Part shown: positions 1-5,778 of the stretch, piece after piece
How the letters are laid out: each line of letters opens with the position of its first letter
How positions within the stretch are numbered: the stretch's first letter is position 1
Assembly (NCBI GenBank): GCA_028708055.1
Contig: JAQVZT010000099.1
Location: 1 to 8,535 of the forward strand
Source of the DNA: Methanothrix sp.
GTDB lineage: Archaea > Halobacteriota > Methanosarcinia > Methanotrichales > Methanotrichaceae
Length of the DNA: 8,535 nucleotides
Direction: 5' to 3'
Made by a program: the position numbers and the translations under genes
Notes under the pieces: model-generated
The model's input: only the letters and a program-made list of their open reading frames with translations
Database searches by the model: none
Told to the model about the DNA's origin: nothing

Positions 1-54
1 CCGAGAAGCCCGCAATCAAGCAACAATAATTAAAACTAAAGGATATTGAACAGC

Positions 55-62
55 AAATATTT
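55..62 (+). promoter_or_regulatory. candidate TATA-like box for the CHAT/TPR gene
   Basis: The octamer AAATATTT lies about 40 bases upstream of the preferred ATG at 102. With the usual archaeal spacing of about 25 bases, transcription would begin near 85-88. That leaves a short leader carrying the Shine-Dalgarno site at 90-95. This placement would exclude the earlier in-frame ATG at 72. No clear BRE precedes it, and A/T-rich octamers are common in this stretch, so the call is weak. Confidence 0.3.
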
Positions 63-89
63 GAAAAGCAAATGAGAGAGGATAATCCG

Positions 90-95
90 AAGGAG
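90..95 (+). promoter_or_regulatory. Shine-Dalgarno site deciding the start at 102
   Basis: AAGGAG is separated by six bases from the ATG at 102. It directly abuts the in-frame ATG at 96 and lies downstream of the ATG at 72. Spacing therefore selects 102 as the start. Confidence 0.65.
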
Positions 96-101
96 ATGGC
101 T

Positions 102-3100
102 ATGCAAGATATCACGATCACAGTCACGGAGGCAGGAACTGCCGTGGCCAGGACCTATGCCTATAAGATTGCAGTGGATGGGACTATCCTTGCAGAAAGG
201 ACTATCACCCCCGTTCAGACTCAACAGGTGCAGGAGATGGTCTCTCAGTACTTCACGCTCCAGAAAGATGCTGCCGCCACAGCTGCAAAGGACTATCTTC
301 CCATACTTGGCAATATGATCTATCAGCTCTTTTTTAAGGCAGATGACAAGAATCTTGCGGCCTCGATCTCTTCTGCTGGCCGCCTGACGGTTGTCTCGCC
401 CATACCGGAAGTTCTCCAGCTTCCCTGGGAGATGCTATCTTTTTCTGAAAGGCCCGCCGCCGCAGGCACAGATGCTGAGTTCAGTATCATCCGCCTTCCA
501 GGAACCGAGAGCAGGCTTGCGACTGCTGCCGGCCAGCCTGCGCCCGGTCCTTTGCGGGTGCTCTTTCTGGCAGCAGAGCCTCTGGATTACGAAGCTGAAG
601 AGCAGGCCATGGAAAGGATCTCAGAGGGACTGGACACTGATCTCGCCGTCTGCGAAGAAGGAACCATAGAGGAGCTGAAAGAGAAGGCTGCCGCCTTCCG
701 GCCTCACCTGGTAGCTCTCGCCTGCCAGGCAAAGCTCTCCGGAGGCGCGCCCGTACTATCCATGCCTGGTACGTCGGGCCGCACCGCTCTTCTAAAAGCA
801 GAAGATCTGGCTGACGCTCTTAAGGACTGCGGGACAGTGGGCATAATCCTCTCCGGCAGGCAGAGCGAGAATCCGCAAGCAATTCACCTCCTCAGCCGGA
901 AGCTGGCAGAAAACATTCCTCTGGCAGTGGCCTGGAATGCGCCGACCTCTGCCGGCAGGCCGTTGTACCAGTCCCTGGCAAAAGGCCAATCAATGGACGA
1001 AGCGATTCTCGCCGTGCGCCGGGAGGCGGCAGCTGCACCGTCCTCAGATCAGGCTCTGGTAGCTGCTCCTGCCAGGTACTCAATCTCTGATCTGCCCGAG
1101 ATCTACAGCTCCCGAGAGAGGGCGCCGGCTGCTGCGATCTGCGGAAAGCTGCTTTCTCTGCCAGGACTGCCGGAAGGAGATGTGGATTGTTTTGTGGACC
1201 GAAGACGAGAAATTCAGCAGCTTTCTTCCGCCCTTCTGGACGGCAGGACGCAGACTGCAATCATCACCGGCCAGGTGGGCAGCGGTAAGAGCGCTCTGGC
1301 TACTTACTTCGCCCGGCAGCTGGTGGCGGAAGGCTACAACATTCTGGCCGTTTACGGCTCGCCGAACAGCCGCATAAGCTCCGCTCGCGTTATCGAAGCA
1401 GCAGCAGCATTTTTCAGCTCAAAAGGCGACGGGGCTCTGGCAGGAATTCTCAAGGATCCAGGAAGGTCCATTCGTGATCGGCAAAACATCCTCTTAGAAA
1501 CAATGAAAAGCGCCCGCATCCTGATGGTCTGGGACGACCTGGCTCTCGATAGCAAGAGCGGCAGGATTTCCGATCCCAATCTGGGCGAGCTTTACATGCA
1601 GATGCTGAGAGGCACTCTTTCAGGCCGGCTGATCATCACCTGCGAGAAAATGCCGGGTGACGCCCTGACACTGCCCGCGCGCGCAGCTCACTGCAAGCTT
1701 GAGGGATTGGGCCAGGCTGCATTCATAAGATATCTTCTCCAGGACAGGATGATTGCCGATCGCTATAAAAGAGCCGAGATCACCTATTCCGCTCTGGCAG
1801 GCCACCATCTCTCCGAGCAGGGCCTTCCCGCCCGTCTGGCCATGACGGCAAAAGCTCTGGAGACGGCAGATCTGGCCGCTGGCGAGGACCCGCTGAGCAG
1901 GCTTATCGCTCGTCTCAGCTCTTCTTCTGCCCATGCCCTTTGTCAGGCGGCAGCCTATTGCATTGCCATAAACCAGGCAGGGCTTGCTGCCGTATGCGGC
2001 CTTCCGGAAGAGCAGGCCGCTGCCAACGCCAGAGCCTGGCAGGAGCTGCACCTGGCTGCAGCCAACGGCAATCTGTGGACTGTGCCTTCTTTCCTTCATA
2101 TCTCGCTTCTGGCAAAATTGAGCCCCGAGGAACAACGTGCCGCCCAGAAGTCAGCAGGCAATTTTCTCAGGTCACTGGCCGATGCGGGACGCAGCAGCGA
2201 GATCGGCCTCAACCGCCTGGACTGCATGCTGGAGGCTCGTGGCCACTATCTGGCAGCCAAGGATGCGGATAATGCCATCGCAGTCACGGCTCGCATCAGC
2301 GGCTACCTGAAAAGGCATGGCTACTACTCGGAGATCATAAGGCTCAACCAGGAGCTATTGGACCGGAATATGCCGTCTGCTGCGCCCATGGCCTGGATCG
2401 CCAGAGCCCATCTGGATCAGGGTGAGTACAGAAAGGCGGCAAAGTGCTATGAGCAGGCCCTGCAGATCGCGCCGGATGCAGACGCCTATTATGGTCTGGG
2501 CACGGCACTCATGCACCAGGAAAAGCATGATCTGGCCAGAGAGAGCCTGGAAAAGTCGACCGACGCCTATCGTGCCGCAGGCGATCAGTCGGGAGAGGCT
2601 GCCAGCATGAGCCGCCTGGCCACCATTGACATGCTGAAGGGAGAAAATGATGCCGCCTTAGAGAAGCTGCAGAAGATCGCAGAGGTGATGAGGAGCCTGG
2701 GTGACATCAGAGGCGAAGCGGCAACTCTTCAGGAGATGGCCCGCCTTGAAATGCTGCGGCATGATTACGATCGGGCGCGCCAGTGGTTGGCAACATCGAA
2801 GGAGCGGCTGCTTGAAGGCGGAGACCGCAAAGGCGCAGCATTTTCTCTCTTCAACCTGGCCAGCCTCGATCTGGAGAAGGGTGAATATTCGGCAGCAGGA
2901 GCGGAATTTGGCGAGGCTCTGCCGCTATTTGCAGAGATGGGCGATCGGGCTGGCCAAGCCGCTATCCTGCATAGCCTGGGCATGATTCATTCTCAGGCCG
3001 GCGAGAAAGAAAAAGCTGCAGAGAGCTTCCAAGATGCCCTGAGGATCAACCAGGATCTTGGGGATAAGCCTGCGGAAGCTGGAGCCCTATTCCAGCTCGG

Positions 3101-3350
3101 CGCTCTGGCCGTCCAGCAGGATAAGATGCAAGAAGGCCTACGGCTCATGGCCCTGGCTGCCGTGGTTCTGAGGAGCATCAAGAGCGATGATGTGAAGAAC
3201 GTCGAGCCACTGGTGGAAAGGCTTGCCGCACAGCTTAACCTGACACAGGAGCAGTTCATGCTGATGGTCCAGGAGATCCTGCAGAGCTACGTCCTGGATC
3301 GTGGCTGGGGGCTGGTGGAAAAAGCGTGGGGAAAAGCAAAAGAAAAATGA
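102..3350 (+). CDS. STAND-like protein: degenerate CHAT domain, NB-ARC/NACHT-type NTPase, TPR repeats
   Basis: The 1082-residue product has the tripartite layout of STAND NTPases. Residues about 100-310 resemble a CHAT (caspase-like) domain: a P-x-LPWE-L motif at 101-112 leads into alternating hydrophobic strands and a closing LAKG-x-S-x-x-EA helix near 293. The two catalytic motifs are altered: the usual HxxCHG-like segment reads ALACQA (205-210), and the usual LSAC/LNAC segment reads LSGRQS (250-255). Residues about 360-600 form an NB-ARC/NACHT-like NTPase with FVDRRREI (364), Walker A GQVGSGKS (390-397), Walker B ILMVWDD (473-479), an LIIT strand (510-513) and a GLP motif (574-576). A winged-helix-like helical linker follows. 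From about 760 to 1030 come roughly seven TPRs, most with a 40-residue period. There is no signal peptide or membrane segment, so it is probably cytoplasmic. TPRs would be the sensor and NTP hydrolysis the switch (family knowledge); the CHAT part would act by binding, not cleavage (inference). Its codons are much GC-richer than those of the operon downstream. Confidence 0.85.
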   Translation: MQDITITVTEAGTAVARTYAYKIAVDGTILAERTITPVQTQQVQEMVSQYFTLQKDAAATAAKDYLPILGNMIYQLFFKADDKNLAASISSAGRLTVVSPIPEVLQLPWEMLSFSERPAAAGTDAEFSIIRLPGTESRLATAAGQPAPGPLRVLFLAAEPLDYEAEEQAMERISEGLDTDLAVCEEGTIEELKEKAAAFRPHLVALACQAKLSGGAPVLSMPGTSGRTALLKAEDLADALKDCGTVGIILSGRQSENPQAIHLLSRKLAENIPLAVAWNAPTSAGRPLYQSLAKGQSMDEAILAVRREAAAAPSSDQALVAAPARYSISDLPEIYSSRERAPAAAICGKLLSLPGLPEGDVDCFVDRRREIQQLSSALLDGRTQTAIITGQVGSGKSALATYFARQLVAEGYNILAVYGSPNSRISSARVIEAAAAFFSSKGDGALAGILKDPGRSIRDRQNILLETMKSARILMVWDDLALDSKSGRISDPNLGELYMQMLRGTLSGRLIITCEKMPGDALTLPARAAHCKLEGLGQAAFIRYLLQDRMIADRYKRAEITYSALAGHHLSEQGLPARLAMTAKALETADLAAGEDPLSRLIARLSSSSAHALCQAAAYCIAINQAGLAAVCGLPEEQAAANARAWQELHLAAANGNLWTVPSFLHISLLAKLSPEEQRAAQKSAGNFLRSLADAGRSSEIGLNRLDCMLEARGHYLAAKDADNAIAVTARISGYLKRHGYYSEIIRLNQELLDRNMPSAAPMAWIARAHLDQGEYRKAAKCYEQALQIAPDADAYYGLGTALMHQEKHDLARESLEKSTDAYRAAGDQSGEAASMSRLATIDMLKGENDAALEKLQKIAEVMRSLGDIRGEAATLQEMARLEMLRHDYDRARQWLATSKERLLEGGDRKGAAFSLFNLASLDLEKGEYSAAGAEFGEALPLFAEMGDRAGQAAILHSLGMIHSQAGEKEKAAESFQDALRINQDLGDKPAEAGALFQLGALAVQQDKMQEGLRLMALAAVVLRSIKSDDVKNVEPLVERLAAQLNLTQEQFMLMVQEILQSYVLDRGWGLVEKAWGKAKEK

Positions 3351-3415
3351 GGAGCAGAGCCAGGGGGCATATCCCTCTGCCATCGAGCTGGTGCAGCCAT
3401 CTCGCCACCGCCGGG

Positions 3416-3432
3416 AAAGATGCAGCATCTTT
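3416..3432. terminator. small perfect hairpin between convergent genes
   Basis: AAAGATG and CATCTTT form a seven-base-pair stem around a CAG loop. It lies 66 bases past the stop of the CHAT/TPR gene and 29 bases past the stop of the opposed small membrane gene. The position suits a bidirectional terminator. Neither side has the T-rich run expected for archaeal termination, so this is only a candidate. Confidence 0.25.
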
Positions 3433-3460
3433 GCAGATCAATTCATTTGTTGCTCTAGCT

Positions 3461-3808
3461 TCAACTATCTTCCGTCTTTGGATTTACCGTCGCAGCTCTA
3501 TCTACCTCTGTGTTGCCCAAAGTGACCTCAATGTCTCCACAACTATCCTCTCTGGACACCTGAGCCTCCCTGACGATTGCGGCTCGCTCCTGAGCTTTGA
3601 AGTGGGAATTATAGGCAACAGAGACAATTGCGATTACAGCTCCTAGGATCGTTGTCAGCAAGCCGAGCAATCCTTCAGAGATCTTGATGTCTGGTCTGTA
3701 AACAATTATAGCTATGATCGCAATTCCGAAAAGTGCCAGGAGACTTACAGCCATCACCGTCAAAATAAAGCGAGTATTTTTAATTTCCTCTGTGAATATA
3801 TTAAACAT
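3461..3808 (-). CDS. small hypothetical protein with two membrane helices
   Basis: The 115-residue product is not recognised as a named family. Two clear hydrophobic segments lie at residues about 14-37 and 46-65, joined by a short polar loop (YRPDIKISE). After the second helix comes a charged tail of about 50 residues beginning with a basic, glutamine-rich stretch (NSHFKAQER) and ending very acidic (KTEDS). The first ten residues are short and polar, so both ends probably face the same side of the membrane. A purine-rich GAGAGAG lies about ten bases before the ATG, and a TATA-like box sits about 75 bases upstream on the same strand. The gene converges on the CHAT/TPR gene and is transcribed away from the injection-system operon. 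The size and topology resemble holin-like or small membrane-anchor proteins, but nothing specific supports a lytic role. Helix composition and a plausible promoter make it more likely real than chance. Confidence 0.6.
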   Translation of the reverse strand: MFNIFTEEIKNTRFILTVMAVSLLALFGIAIIAIIVYRPDIKISEGLLGLLTTILGAVIAIVSVAYNSHFKAQERAAIVREAQVSREDSCGDIEVTLGNTEVDRAATVNPKTEDS

Positions 3809-3836
3809 AATTTATCATCTCTCTCATCTAGGATTC

Positions 3837-3848
3837 GAAATCGATTTC
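3837..3848. promoter_or_regulatory. 12-base perfect palindrome, candidate operator
   Basis: GAAATCGATTTC is an exact palindrome. It lies 28 bases upstream of the ATG of the small membrane gene, between that gene and its TATA-like box, so it falls close to the predicted transcription start near 3860. A dimeric repressor bound there could block transcription. A chance AT-rich palindrome cannot be excluded. Confidence 0.25.
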
Positions 3849-3880
3849 ATTCTGTTAGCGTACTGTTGGCTGGCGATAAC

Positions 3881-3893
3881 ATATATATTTTTT
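3881..3893 (-). promoter_or_regulatory. TATA-like box for the small membrane gene
   Basis: On the minus strand the sequence reads AAAAAATATATAT, the best TATA-box match in the intergenic region. It would start transcription near 3855-3862 and give a leader of roughly 50 bases before the ATG at 3808. It points away from the injection-system operon. Confidence 0.4.
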
Positions 3894-3944
3894 GATTGAT
3901 TCGTAGCCAAAATATTTTCGCCTTAGCATTTCCCATTGGCTGGA

Positions 3945-4190
3945 AATAAAAATAGGATATATTCCCGACTGAATACCTCAAAGGTGCTCTGCTTGTGGAA
4001 AGCATCGCAACGAAAGATCTGCCGGCATGGGCACATGAATGCTCTTACTGCGAATTCTCATGTGATAGAGACTATAACGCTTCTAGAAACATATTAATCG
4101 ATGTATAGAACAGTCCGAGCGCCAATAGAGCCCATCACATATCCGTGATGCAAGTTTTGGAGATGACACGGGAAGCAGCGCCCTTCGGAA
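3945..4190 (+). pseudogene. tnpB: decayed 3' end of a TnpB gene (IS200/IS605 or IS1341 type)
   Basis: Only the C-terminal part of a TnpB-type RNA-guided nuclease is left, spread over shifting frames. One frame near 3963 encodes PTEY, and another near 3972 gives NTSK, both resembling the motif before the zinc ribbon. From 3979 a second frame encodes QRCSACGK, the first cysteine pair. A one-base shift near 4009 moves to the frame encoding TKDLPAWAHECSYC, the second pair, then CDRDYNASRNIL (4058-4096), which holds the conserved DRDxNA element with the last catalytic aspartate. A TAG stops this frame at 4106-4108. Beyond it, a fragment reading APIEPI (4119-4136) in another frame and MTREAAPF (4163-4186) in the zinc-ribbon frame resemble the usual TnpB C-terminal tail. 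All four zinc cysteines survive at normal spacing once the shift is corrected. No N-terminal part, TnpA or intact left end is visible, so the element is dead. Confidence 0.75.
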
Positions 4191-4274
4191 AGCAGCAGTT
4201 CACATGTTTGATCAAAACGACTATATACTACCTCAGAGAAAAACTTATTCAAGTAAGGTATTTCATTCTGTAGG

Positions 4275-4333
4275 ATTCAATAGGAGCGAGCACTTGGGCA
4301 ATGAAACTCCTTGAATAGCCTGCGGTTTTTTTT
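4275..4333 (+). terminator. bulged hairpin followed by eight T
   Basis: ATTCAAtaGGAG (4275-4286) pairs with CTCCTTGAAT (4307-4316): ten base pairs with a two-base bulge around a 20-base loop. Ten bases later comes an uninterrupted T8 (4326-4333). This suits a terminator. Because it lies about 85 bases after the last TnpB-like tail fragment, it may instead be the right end or guide-RNA region of that element. Both readings are inference. Confidence 0.35.
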
Positions 4334-4343
4334 GAAGAAAATC

Positions 4344-4370
4344 ATACGACAGGACATAATTCAGTCGTAT
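4344..4370. repeat. inverted repeat ATACGAC/GTCGTAT
   Basis: Seven-base perfect arms flank a 13-base spacer. Pairing resumes after one mismatch on the outer side (AT with AT). It sits about 155 bases before the first injection-system gene, so it could be an operator or part of the old transposon end. Confidence 0.35.
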
Positions 4371-4431
4371 AATCATTCGCCTATTAGCATGAAATGATCA
4401 TATTCAGCCTACTACCCCAAGAATACTACAT

Positions 4432-4509
4432 ATGAATTCTGAGAAAATCGAGCAGCAATCCATTAAGGCCGGCATTAGAGCGTTGACATCGGCTCCTATC
4501 GGCAATTAA
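4432..4509 (+). CDS. possible 25-residue leader peptide or gene fragment
   Basis: An ATG-started frame of 25 codons ends 16 bases before the start of the DUF4255 gene. Its codons look coding-like (GAG, ATC, CAG, GGC), in contrast with the AT-rich DNA just before it, and the peptide begins MNSEKIEQQ and ends TSAPIGN. No Shine-Dalgarno site precedes it and it matches no family I know. It may be a leader peptide, the relic of a larger gene, or chance. Confidence 0.2.
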   Translation: MNSEKIEQQSIKAGIRALTSAPIGN

Positions 4510-4525
4510 AGAAGGCGAGAATGAT

Positions 4526-5083
4526 ATGAGCAACTATGAGGCAGTATCCGATGTGGGTGAAGTATTGGTGAGGCTTCTGGAAGATAGCATTGATGAAAAC
4601 GAGCAGTTTGGCAAGATCATCACTTCATCGACACAGATAACCCAGTCATCGCCGGAAGATCTCACAAATGATCAATTTCTTTCTGTGTTTCTCTATCAGG
4701 TCACCGAGGATACCTATCAGAAGAACCAGGGCATGTCGGTGGTCGATGCGGATACCGCAAAACGGCCTCCGATATCTTTGAACCTGTTTTATCTGATTAC
4801 AGCCAATACGGGCAGTGCCAAGACAGATAATATAGTAATAGGAAAAGTTATAGAAATATTTAATAATAATCCGGTACTGAGAGGGCCAGCCCTCTATTAT
4901 ACAAACCTGGACGGCGAATCACTAAACCTCATATTCAATCCGCTGACTCTTGACGAGATAAATAAAATATGGATTATGCTATCCAAATCCAAGCCGTATA
5001 GACTCTCCGTATATTATGAGGTTACGCCGGTGAGAATAGACTCCCGTGTCGAGAGCACTAGCCACAGGGTAAGAGAGGTCTAG
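4526..5083 (+). CDS. Pvc16/DUF4255-family contractile injection system protein
   Basis: The 185-residue product carries the characteristic pattern of the Pvc16 N-terminal (DUF4255) family. It shows an N-terminal helix (EAVSDVGEVLVRLLEDSI), then LSVFLYQVTEDTYQKN at about 51-66, PPISLNLFYLITA at 79-91, a helix ending in NNPVLRGPALYY near 113-124, and LNLIFNPLTLDEINKIW followed by YRLSVYYEVTPVRID near 132-170. In Afp/PVC-type particles this family caps the end of the sheath-tube trunk and sets where assembly stops (family knowledge). The start at 4526 has a GAAGG about ten bases upstream; a nearby ATG at 4521 is out of frame. It is the first gene of a four-gene same-strand run, and the following start lies 29 bases beyond its stop. 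Its length is normal for a stand-alone domain and short for Afp16-like proteins with extra C-terminal parts. Confidence 0.85.
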   Translation: MSNYEAVSDVGEVLVRLLEDSIDENEQFGKIITSSTQITQSSPEDLTNDQFLSVFLYQVTEDTYQKNQGMSVVDADTAKRPPISLNLFYLITANTGSAKTDNIVIGKVIEIFNNNPVLRGPALYYTNLDGESLNLIFNPLTLDEINKIWIMLSKSKPYRLSVYYEVTPVRIDSRVESTSHRVREV

Positions 5084-5100
5084 ACAGGAAATCATCTTTG

Positions 5101-5105
5101 GGAGG
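5101..5105 (+). promoter_or_regulatory. Shine-Dalgarno site deciding the start at 5113
   Basis: GGAGG lies seven bases before the ATG at 5113. The in-frame TTG at 5098 would place this site inside the gene, so 5113 is the better start. Confidence 0.8.
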
Positions 5106-5112
5106 TAGGACA

Positions 5113-5751
5113 ATGGAAGCGAATAACAAGATTCAGATAAAGAAGAGAATCTCAAGGCTTTCTTTCCCGGTTCTCCTCAAAGATGACTATTCCGGTTCAG
5201 GCCCGATCGGCAAGATAAAACAGCATCTAGAAGGACGCAATGAGACGCCCATAGTAAATCCGAGTCAATATTATGTCTATTTGAATTTGCCCATCGGAGA
5301 ATATACCGCATTGACCGATTCCGAATACTATTTCCTAAATTCGACACAGATACATCTTCACAGCATCCCCTTGAATATTCCAGTACCAGTAACCTTAATA
5401 CCCATTCCATCGTATCCATTCCCAGAAAGAGAAACTCTGGTCAGAGGTTTTCTGAGAGACAGCAGCATGAATCCGGTTGCCAATGCCATTCTGAGTTATA
5501 ATACGTTTTCCAGAAAGTTTCAGACATTTACCACGGAGAAAGGGGAGTTTGTACTCTATTTTGGAGTGCTGAAAGCGGAGGATAGGAAGGCAGATAGCAC
5601 AATTGCGCCAGATAAAATCACATATTTTGTCAGAGGAGCGGGGGATAGCGAGGTGCTATCAATCCACATTGAAGTCAATGGATTGGCCAGAGATCTGACA
5701 ATTCCTCCGATCGAGACCTGCAAAACTAATTATATTAATATTATCCTGTAA
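5113..5751 (+). CDS. carboxypeptidase-regulatory-like (Ig-fold) domain protein of the injection-system operon
   Basis: The 212-residue product has two beta-rich halves. Residues about 7-100 hold short strands with FPVLLKDDYSG (18-28), YYVYLNLPIGEYTA (53-66) and a hydrophobic run ending in PVTLIPIP. The hinge YPFPERETLVRG (101-112) starts a carboxypeptidase-D-regulatory-like fold with the typical order G-x-L-x-D, then NPVANAILSY (120-129) and TTEKGEFVLYF (140-150). Proteins with this YPFPxxxTLVRG hinge occur beside DUF4255 and sheath genes in contractile injection loci. They are probably structural, perhaps trunk-associated or surface-exposed; the exact role is not established here. There is no signal peptide or catalytic motif. 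The gene begins 29 bases after the DUF4255 gene and ends 27 bases before the sheath gene, consistent with co-transcription. Confidence 0.7.
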   Translation: MEANNKIQIKKRISRLSFPVLLKDDYSGSGPIGKIKQHLEGRNETPIVNPSQYYVYLNLPIGEYTALTDSEYYFLNSTQIHLHSIPLNIPVPVTLIPIPSYPFPERETLVRGFLRDSSMNPVANAILSYNTFSRKFQTFTTEKGEFVLYFGVLKAEDRKADSTIAPDKITYFVRGAGDSEVLSIHIEVNGLARDLTIPPIETCKTNYINIIL

Positions 5752-5766
5752 TTCGGACCTGTTATC

Positions 5767-5772
5767 AGGAGG
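5767..5772 (+). promoter_or_regulatory. Shine-Dalgarno site deciding the sheath start at 5779
   Basis: AGGAGG lies six bases before the ATG at 5779. The in-frame TTG at 5773 immediately abuts the site and cannot be served by it. Confidence 0.85.
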
Positions 5773-5778
5773 TTGTAT

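Larger units (their letters stand above)
4191..4525. other. AT-rich intergenic leader of the injection-system operon
   Basis: No confident gene lies in this 335-base stretch. It contains a hairpin with a T8 run (4275-4333), a second inverted repeat (4344-4370), and a 25-codon open frame (4432-4509). Possible TATA-like elements occur at 4222-4227 (TATATA), near 4366-4372 (CGTATAA) and near 4426-4433 (TACATAT). None has clearly better flanks, so the operon promoter cannot be fixed. The left part is probably the right-end remnant of the TnpB element. Confidence 0.5.

Noticed and set aside
72..101. Upstream in-frame ATGs at 72 and 96 for the CHAT/TPR gene
   Set aside because: The AAGGAG site at 90-95 has proper spacing only to the ATG at 102, and a TATA-like box at 55-62 would start transcription downstream of 72.
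1620..2135. Long minus-strand open frame of 171 codons inside the CHAT/TPR gene
   Set aside because: It is a shadow of a GC-rich gene whose plus frame shows clear motifs. Its own translation has no recognisable domain and no ribosome site.
3301..3646. Plus-strand open frames of 74 and 106 codons overlapping the end of the CHAT/TPR gene
   Set aside because: They run over a stop codon boundary and then lie antisense to the two-helix membrane gene. Their translations are low-quality and lack ribosome sites.
3866..3943. Direct repeat TTGGCTGG at 3866 and 3936, with AGCCAA at 3905 as a possible transposon end or hairpin
   Set aside because: The matches are only six to eight bases with unrelated flanks and no matching partner beyond the right side of the TnpB relic.
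4032..4064. Inverted repeat CACATGA/TCATGTG
   Set aside because: It lies within the zinc-ribbon coding part of the TnpB relic and is explained by His/Glu and Ser/Cys codons there. There is no sign of a structured RNA.
4106..4108. TAG in the TnpB frame read as pyrrolysine
   Set aside because: Pyrrolysine occurs in some methanogens, but this frame already has indels on both sides, so the TAG is ordinary decay.
3351..4525. tRNA genes, CRISPR array or integration site in the intergenic region
   Set aside because: I found no cloverleaf-like segment with a GTTC arm, no regularly spaced repeats and no duplicated tRNA end.
5098..5100. TTG start for the carboxypeptidase-regulatory-like gene
   Set aside because: It lies upstream of the GGAGG that serves the ATG at 5113. 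The five extra residues (MGGRT) are just the translated ribosome site.
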